Source: Alistipes finegoldii DSM 17242 (GTDB lineage: Bacteria; Bacteroidota; Bacteroidia; Bacteroidales; Rikenellaceae). From it: DNA of 64,000 nt. Below the pieces are notes generated by a model that made no database searches, was not told the DNA's origin, and saw nothing but the letters and a program-made list of their open reading frames with translations. Position numbers and translations under genes: made by a program. Positions 60,304 through 64,000 of the stretch are shown in pieces. Position 1 is the stretch's first letter; every line of letters begins with the position of its first letter. The DNA is taken from the NCBI RefSeq assembly GCF_000265365.1, contig NC_018011.1, positions 744,001 to 808,000 on the forward strand, read 5' to 3'.

Positions 60304-60777
60304 CTATTTCCCCATTCCGGGGTGTTGTTCCAGAAAGAGCATCCGCTGCCGGATATAATGCAGCAGCGGTTCTCCGTCGCCGACAGATTCCATAATGTTG
60401 TTCGTTCCGCCAATATCCTTCAGCACTTTCAATGAGAAAGAGTTGTGTATCTGCCCCGAATCGAACTGCAAATCGTGTCCGGACTCGGTAAAGGTGATGC
60501 AGACAGGTCTTCCCCGCTTTGTTCTGCCGAAAACCGTGATAGCACCACGCAGGTCTATCGGATAAAACTCGTCGTTATTCTCCCAGTCGATCTCAGGAGT
60601 CAGGCGGACGATCTCCGCCATGACCGGACGGAGCAGCCCTTCCGTCCAATGCGGATCATTCAACCGCTCCCGTTCTTGCTTCAGATGTTCAATCTCCCGA
60701 TCGATCTCCTTGCGGCGCTTGTCGCACTGCGTTTTATGCAGGCGGTAGCGCGTAATGATATTCTCAATAGCATTATA
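60304..60777 (-). CDS. Element cargo protein without a clear ATG
   Basis: The open frame runs from the stop of the preceding gene to 60304. It begins with a coiled coil (HKTQCDKRRKEIDREIEHLK...) and continues into NDPHWTEGLLRPVMAEIVRL... and GRPVCITFTESGHDLQFDSG. No ATG exists in frame: possible starts are ATT at 60768 or TTG at 60663, while an ATG at 60774 is one frame off. Either a rare start is used or a base has been lost near the start. Function unknown; family resembles other cargo genes here. Confidence 0.55.
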   Translation of the reverse strand, partial: YNAIENIITRYRLHKTQCDKRRKEIDREIEHLKQERERLNDPHWTEGLLRPVMAEIVRLTPEIDWENNDEFYPIDLRGAITVFGRTKRGRPVCITFTESGHDLQFDSGQIHNSFSLKVLKDIGGTNNIMESVGDGEPLLHYIRQRMLFLEQHPGMGK

Positions 60778-61342
60778 TTATGCATACCAACTGCACCGCA
60801 GGGGCTGCCCGTCCCATTTCCACGCAGTACGGTATGAGTCGATGCGGATATAATTTTTCGACAGACGGTGCGTATGGGTCTTGCCCTTGAAAACATCGGG
60901 CAGCGGGACGGTCGTTCCGCACATATAGCCGTCTTCGGTAGTTCGCTGGTCGAGCTGCCGCAGGTCTACCGCGCTGCCGCGGATCGCTATGACCTGATAG
61001 AAGTCGATATTGGTCTGCTCCCAGCCCCACGACGAGTAGAGGATGTCGCCGACGCGCAGCGAACGTCGGAACTCCTCACTCGACCGCGCTACGGCTTCGT
61101 CATGGCGCCGGAAGCGCTCGGCCTCCTGCCGGATACGCTCCATAGCCTTATCGTATTCTTCCGGGGTGTGGGCCTTGTAGACATACCGGGGGGGGGCGCT
61201 TCATCCCCGGTGTCCATGCCGCGATACAGCGGCCGTTACGGCCCTGAAACCGGACAAGCGAGATGTTATAGATCAATTCGGGAGCGAAGCCCGTCCCCTG
61301 CGCGAGACGCGCGGCGTTCTTGTTGATGCGATAGGTTTTCAT
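60778..61342 (-). pseudogene. Element cargo gene split at a 9-G tract
   Basis: Starting at ATG 61342 (MKTYRINKNAARLAQGTGFAPELI...) the frame is normal until the G run 61188-61196; the rest of the protein continues in another frame (RYVYKAHTPEEYDKAMERIRQEA...). Eight Gs instead of nine would restore one frame of about 187 residues through to WKWDGQPLRCSWYA. Known only as an unnamed family on Bacteroides conjugative elements. Could be a sequencing artefact, a mutation or a switch. Confidence 0.7.
61188..61196 (+). repeat. 9-G homopolymer inside a coding region
   Basis: Nine G residues (nine C on the coding strand) cause a +1 shift. Compare 1491-1499. Confidence 0.9.
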
Positions 61343-61881
61343 TGTATTTCGGATTTAGGGTTCGTTTCTTCTTCGACGATTTGGAACTTGTCGGGATTCC
61401 AGCCCTTTGCGAACAGCGCGGCCTGCGCGTCGAGGACGCTCGGAAAGATGCGGCGCCTCTGCCGCGAAAAAGAGATGTATCCGACATAAATACGCCGCAC
61501 AGGGCTTCTTTGATATTCGAGGTGGCAGCGGCACGGAACGGGCCGATAGTGCAGGAAGCCCCGCATGCGCAGCAGCAGGCCACGTTCGTACTCCTTGTCC
61601 TCGCGGCAGCGTTCCCACGCCTCGTATTTGTCGATGCCGTCGGTCAGCAGCGTGTAACCGACAGCCCGGTCATAGCGGGTTCGGCCCTGCCAAAGGCCCT
61701 TGAAAAAAAGCGACAGCAGTTCCAGTTCGAGCGTCGGACGGCCTTTCGTGCGCAGCGTTTCTGTCAGGGATACGACCTCGTCGTAACGGAAGTCGAGCGG
61801 GCGGATGTTGTTCGCCGCCATGCGCACCATCACCCGCAGGTCGGGGGTAATAGTGATACGTGTTATAATCTGATAGCTCAT
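61339..61881 (-). CDS. Element cargo protein, unknown family
   Basis: 180 residues from the ATG at 61881 (MSYQIITRITITPDLRVMVRM), preferred over one four codons upstream. A mixed alpha/beta protein with conserved RRIYVGYISFSRQRRRIFPS. Its stop overlaps the next ATG by 4 nt (ATGA), so the two are co-translated. Such proteins recur in Bacteroides conjugative elements without known role. Confidence 0.65.
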   Translation of the reverse strand: MSYQIITRITITPDLRVMVRMAANNIRPLDFRYDEVVSLTETLRTKGRPTLELELLSLFFKGLWQGRTRYDRAVGYTLLTDGIDKYEAWERCREDKEYERGLLLRMRGFLHYRPVPCRCHLEYQRSPVRRIYVGYISFSRQRRRIFPSVLDAQAALFAKGWNPDKFQIVEEETNPKSEIQ

Positions 61882-61898
61882 AATGATATGCAATTAAA

Positions 61899-61924
61899 AG
61901 ACCGCAGCTTTAGGGCTGCGGCCT
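61899..61924 (-). terminator. Intergenic terminator-like hairpin
   Basis: CCGCAGC pairs with GCTGCGG, extended by one or two pairs, followed on the minus strand by TTTT. It separates the 61951-63000 gene from the one downstream. Confidence 0.6.
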
Positions 61925-61950
61925 GATTTGACAATACGTGAAATGTCGTG

Positions 61951-63000
61951 TTATTTCGGATTGGTCGTGTCCCGGAGCTTCAATCCGAAATCGCCGCAGG
62001 CCGTACGCAGATCTTCGCTGAACTTGCTGCTCTCGCAATAATAATCACCCATCCGTCCGGCCAACTCCTGCAGATCGCCGTCCGTAATCGTCGCAGTATC
62101 GTATCCGTGTCTTTCGAGTGCCGCACGGTTCAGAAAGGCGATGTCGAACTCCGCATTCGGATCGTCCTTACTCGGAATGCTTCGCAGCTTCTCGGCGGTG
62201 AACCGGTAAATCTCGTCGGGGTACTCCTTCTCCGTCCGGTCCGTATCCCCGTGCTGCCGGGAGAACTCGTCGCCCCAGGCAATGAGCGTCGCGGCCGTAT
62301 CGCGGGAGTTGTCCGAGGGCCGGAACTTCCTGCGCCCGGCTTCATAGGCGATATCGACCAGCACCTCGGCATAGTCGCGCAGGGACACATTGCCCGGAAG
62401 CGCTGCGGGCTGCCTTTTCATAAAGGCGGTGATGGCCTCGGCATAGATCCGGAGTTGCAGACGGTCGCGCTCCTCTGCGGCTTCGTCGCGATCCAGCCCG
62501 AATTCCGGGGATTCATGTCCGTCGAGGAAGTTCTGCAACTCGCCCAGCCGGAAAACGTCGTAGCGCGTAGGATATTCCGGCAGGCAGCGTTCCACGAAAT
62601 CTTCCGTAAGATCGCTTGTCGTCTGCGGCGCAGCTTCGGCGGACGGGATGAAATCGTATTCTTCCAGCCATTCGACGATGCCTTGCAGGGTATCGCAGGA
62701 GAGATTTTCAAGCGGAAGCGGGAAACCATCCCCGCCGTCCATCAGGCAGACGGGAGTCAGCCCGTCCTCACAAAATTCGAGGGAGATTACATTGCGATAA
62801 AGACCGTCGTATCTGATTGTAAGGGGCGACTCGTAATACTCCTCGTAGGCGAGGCCGTCCGTATCTGCCAGCCGCTCGCGGTCTGTCGCATCGGCCAGAT
62901 AGGTTCCCAGGCGCCCTTGCCGGCTGGCGATGACCGAACGGATGACACCGATCTGATAAGTACGCAGTTTTTCGAGTGTTTCTTTGTTTTTCATAGTCAT
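61951..63000 (-). CDS. Hypothetical conjugative-element protein, 349 aa
   Basis: 349 residues beginning MTMKNKETLEKLRTYQIGV; an alternative ATG lies two codons further on. Acidic and Asp/Glu-rich, with no membrane segment or catalytic motif I can name. It follows the DUF4121 gene by 11 nt on the minus strand and is bounded by terminator-like hairpins. It belongs to the conserved accessory gene set of these elements by position and composition. Function unknown. Confidence 0.65.
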   Translation of the reverse strand: MTMKNKETLEKLRTYQIGVIRSVIASRQGRLGTYLADATDRERLADTDGLAYEEYYESPLTIRYDGLYRNVISLEFCEDGLTPVCLMDGGDGFPLPLENLSCDTLQGIVEWLEEYDFIPSAEAAPQTTSDLTEDFVERCLPEYPTRYDVFRLGELQNFLDGHESPEFGLDRDEAAEERDRLQLRIYAEAITAFMKRQPAALPGNVSLRDYAEVLVDIAYEAGRRKFRPSDNSRDTAATLIAWGDEFSRQHGDTDRTEKEYPDEIYRFTAEKLRSIPSKDDPNAEFDIAFLNRAALERHGYDTATITDGDLQELAGRMGDYYCESSKFSEDLRTACGDFGLKLRDTTNPK

Positions 63001-63011
63001 AGAGAATCAAG

Positions 63012-63842
63012 TTATTTATAAGAAAATTCCGGTCTGACGAAATAGCAGACCGCAGTATGCCGCCCGTGGTCCTTGACGAGTTTCACGGGTTGGAGCGTGT
63101 TGTAGATGCGCCGCTCTGTAACGGGAACGTCGAGCGCCTTCCACTCCGTCCGGGGCAGGGCGACCTGCTCGTCCCGGTAGCCCCAGACGATGACCGACTT
63201 CGGATTGGGAGCCGCGAATACCGTTCCTTCGCAATCGGAGAGAAACCGTCGGAACTCCTCCTCCGTCCGGAACGAAATACAGTCGCCGCGGTAAAGGTTA
63301 CCATGCAGGTTCTCCGTATCTTTGTAAAGGCTGATCTTGCGCCATTTCTCGGTGGAGAAATCACCGTAGAGCGGATCGCCTTCCCGGAATTCCCACAGCG
63401 GCACCTCGGCGCAGAACCGGACGACTCCGTTGCCGCAGGCGCCGCAATGGCCCCAAGCACAGAAATCCCCCGGCATAGCACCGGAAGGCTTCAGTTCTTG
63501 CGGCATCACGGCTGTAAAAGGCCCTCCGCTGACCGAGCAGCCGATACCGTCGGCTGTCGCCCACACGAAAGGCACGTAAGGGCACAGGCAGATCGAGCGC
63601 ATTCCGTCTTCACGGACCGCCTCGATCAAGGCGTTGCCATGGAAGTCGCCGTGGCGCGTGGTATAGCGCACCCGGTCGCCGACCTGCGGGACAAGCGGGT
63701 TGCGGGTACGTTCGATATGACGCACCAAAGCATTGGCGGCATCTACGTCCTCTTGCGTCAGGCAATGTTCATGGTCGTAAAGCGTATTCATCGGCAGCAG
63801 TGTTTCGCGGCTGTACCGATCTTCGGTTTTATCTTGTTGCAT
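63012..63842 (-). CDS. DUF4121 conjugative-element protein
   Basis: 276 residues. From about residue 18 (MNTLYDHEHCLTQEDVDAANALVRHIERTRNPLVPQVGDRVRYTT...) it matches DUF4121, a family found on Bacteroides conjugative elements and of unknown role. Cysteines in FCAWGHCGACGNGVVRFC suggest a metal site. The start may be at 63842 (MQQDKTED) or at the internal MNTLYDHE ATG, which fits the family start equally well. Confidence 0.75.
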   Translation of the reverse strand: MQQDKTEDRYSRETLLPMNTLYDHEHCLTQEDVDAANALVRHIERTRNPLVPQVGDRVRYTTRHGDFHGNALIEAVREDGMRSICLCPYVPFVWATADGIGCSVSGGPFTAVMPQELKPSGAMPGDFCAWGHCGACGNGVVRFCAEVPLWEFREGDPLYGDFSTEKWRKISLYKDTENLHGNLYRGDCISFRTEEEFRRFLSDCEGTVFAAPNPKSVIVWGYRDEQVALPRTEWKALDVPVTERRIYNTLQPVKLVKDHGRHTAVCYFVRPEFSYK

Positions 63843-63859
63843 ATTGCTGATAATAAAAA

Positions 63860-63883
63860 CGCCGCGACCTTTCGGCCGCAGCG
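63860..63883 (-). terminator. Terminator-like hairpin
   Basis: CGCCGCGACC pairs with GGCCGCAGCG through G-T pairs and a 4-nt loop, with TTTTTA following on the minus strand. It ends the gene that enters the window from the right. Confidence 0.65.
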
Positions 63884-63910
63884 CAGATTAAACGATTTGT
63901 TTATCAAGGT

Positions 63911-64000
63911 TTAGGCAGCTTCGGACGGAATCGCATCCGGGGTTTCCGGCTCCTGCTCTACAGCCAGCCGTTCGGAAATCATGCGTGCCGACCGGTTCAC
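63911..64000 (-). CDS. C-terminal end of a gene entering from beyond the window
   Basis: The minus-strand frame from 64000 encodes 29 residues (VNRSARMISERLAVEQEPET..., ending SEAA) and stops at 63911-63913. Too little to identify. Composition fits the cargo genes of the neighbouring element. Confidence 0.6.
   Translation of the reverse strand: MNRSARMISERLAVEQEPETPDAIPSEAA

Noticed and set aside
61948..63021. 357-codon plus-strand open frame
   Set aside because: Antisense shadow of the 349-aa cargo gene; the minus frame has the better codon use and neighbours.
1..64000. CRISPR arrays, tRNA or rRNA genes
   Set aside because: No regularly spaced short repeats, no cloverleaf with a CCA-type end, and no rRNA-like sequence noticed on either strand.

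Overview
The window reads as accessory DNA from a member of the Bacteroidales (an Alistipes-like gut organism is plausible but not proven). The signs are a CTnDOT-type Tra operon, a FimB/Mfa2-type fimbrial lipoprotein, a DUF2795 gene, several Bacteroidetes-style promoters (TTTG or TTG, about 19-21 nt, then TAnnTTTG), and the DUF families that ride on Bacteroides conjugative elements. No tRNA, rRNA or CRISPR array was found.

Layout. 0-1.9 kb: the end of one gene and a fimbrial lipoprotein gene broken at a 9-G tract against an IS110 fragment. 2.0-12.6 kb: an integrative-element-like block with a zeta-type kinase operon, an ATPase, a tyrosine integrase, an excisionase, a BT4734/PriCT replication protein, three proteins sharing a membrane module, and a small protein resembling the C-terminal domain of FtsZ between direct repeats. 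12.8-14.2 kb: a complete IS3-type insertion sequence. 14.5-34.2 kb: a conjugation operon traA-traN in CTnDOT order. traF and traG in it are split by three group II introns (one in traF, two in traG), each with a full reverse transcriptase. Removing the introns restores both reading frames.

34.4-56.9 kb: an insertion at the 3' end of a DUF2795 gene. It looks like two related mobilizable elements in tandem. The left one is decayed, keeps only an integrase relic, and carries a two-gene unit of an SMC/RecF-like ATPase and a protein with two DUF262 domains. This is the best candidate here for a poorly described defence system. The right one carries a DUF2971 gene, an HTH gene, an IS110 copy, a complete type I restriction-modification system (hsdMSR), a MobV-type relaxase, primase/helicase-like genes, an excisionase-like gene and a frameshifted integrase.

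56.9-59.7 kb: likely host genes (DUF2795, FSA-type transaldolase, HU-like protein) and an AbiEii toxin operon. The leader of that operon shares an unusual hairpin motif with the zeta-kinase operon 57 kb away. 60-64 kb: minus-strand cargo genes typical of Bacteroides conjugative elements (DUF4120, DUF4121 and unnamed families), one split by a second 9-G tract.

All family names come from recognising the translated sequence; no database search was possible.
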